From NCBI GenBank assembly GCA_027351145.1, contig DAIEIZ010000048.1, positions 1 through 13,096 on the forward strand: a DNA stretch of 13,096 nucleotides, given 5' to 3'. The stretch is from Candidatus Moraniibacteriota bacterium. GTDB lineage: Bacteria > Patescibacteriota > Minisyncoccia > Moranbacterales > UBA2206. Positions 12,956-13,096 of the stretch are shown here, piece by piece; position 1 is the stretch's first letter; every line of letters begins with the position of its first letter. The notes below the pieces were generated by a model. It saw only the letters and a program-made list of their open reading frames with translations. It was not told the DNA's origin and searched no databases. The translations under genes and the position numbers were made by a program.

Positions 12956-13096
12956 ATGGAACAACTTGGTCAAAATATCTTTCAGTTTTTGCATCACTAT
13001 GGTTATTGGATGATGCTGCCTCTCATGATTATCGAAGGTCCGATCGTGACAGTACTGGCGGCGATGATGGCCAGTCTGGGTGCTTTTAATGTGTAT
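12956..13096 (+). CDS. DedA-family (VTT domain) membrane protein, N-terminal part
   Basis: The first 47 codons of a gene that runs off the window. The protein starts MEQLGQNIFQFLHHYGYWMML, followed by LMIIEGPIVTVLAAMMASLG (23-42). The GYW...EGP...A...LG pattern is that of the first re-entrant/membrane region of DedA proteins, which are transporters or scramblases of undecaprenyl phosphate or phospholipids. The acidic residue in the membrane segment (Glu27 of IEGP) is the one conserved in the family. The ATG has no Shine-Dalgarno motif and follows a structured leader. Call rests on the N-terminus only. Confidence 0.7.
   Translation, partial: MEQLGQNIFQFLHHYGYWMMLPLMIIEGPIVTVLAAMMASLGAFNVY

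Noticed and set aside
1..13096. CRISPR array, insertion sequence, toxin-antitoxin or phage genes
   Set aside because: No regularly spaced repeats, transposase or integrase motifs, or small paired toxin-like genes are seen on either strand.

Overview
The window looks like chromosome from an uncultured Patescibacteria (CPR) bacterium of the Parcubacteria type. It is AT-rich and compact. It carries a type IV pilus operon with PilM, PilN and PilO but no pilP or pilQ, as expected of a cell without an outer membrane. It has a VanW/YoaR protein and an Hsp20 of a kind common in that group. TGA is a normal stop (it ends pilM, pilN and the PilX-like gene), which argues against the CPR lineages that read UGA as glycine. 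No gene start has a clear Shine-Dalgarno motif, and several starts sit 6-7 bases after a -10 hexamer, as leaderless transcripts would. The taxonomic call is inference from gene content and style.

Left half (1-8184, + strand): one long pilus cluster. In order it holds the 3' end of the pilB assembly ATPase, the platform gene pilC, two genes with prepilin N-termini (one with three beta-sandwich repeats, one PilW/GspJ-like), a large PilX-like pilin, pilM-pilN-pilO with ATGA overlaps, and a 107-residue single-span membrane protein. PilB powers assembly on PilC, PilM-N-O form the inner-membrane alignment complex, and the three pilin-like proteins probably form or prime the fibre or its tip. A hairpin with T runs on both strands ends the cluster.

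Middle (8239-8657, - strand): four tRNA genes, in transcription order Arg(TCT), Lys(CTT), His(GTG), Arg(TCG). They follow an extended -10 promoter and converge on the same terminator. None encodes CCA.

Right part (8727-12390, - strand): tsaD (tRNA t6A synthesis), a small PrsW-like membrane protein, hsp20, and an exported VanW/YoaR protein. All but the PrsW-like gene have a recognisable promoter, so these look like mostly separate units. Far right (+ strand): tRNA-Glu(TTC), a terminator, a structured leader that echoes the 3' end of tRNA-Glu, and the start of a DedA-family membrane protein cut off by the window end.

I found no mobile element, CRISPR array or defence system. The points most worth following are the leaderless/no-SD gene architecture, the multidomain pilin, the cysteine-rich PilX-like protein, two tRNAs lacking the near-universal U55, and the tRNA-like repeat before dedA.
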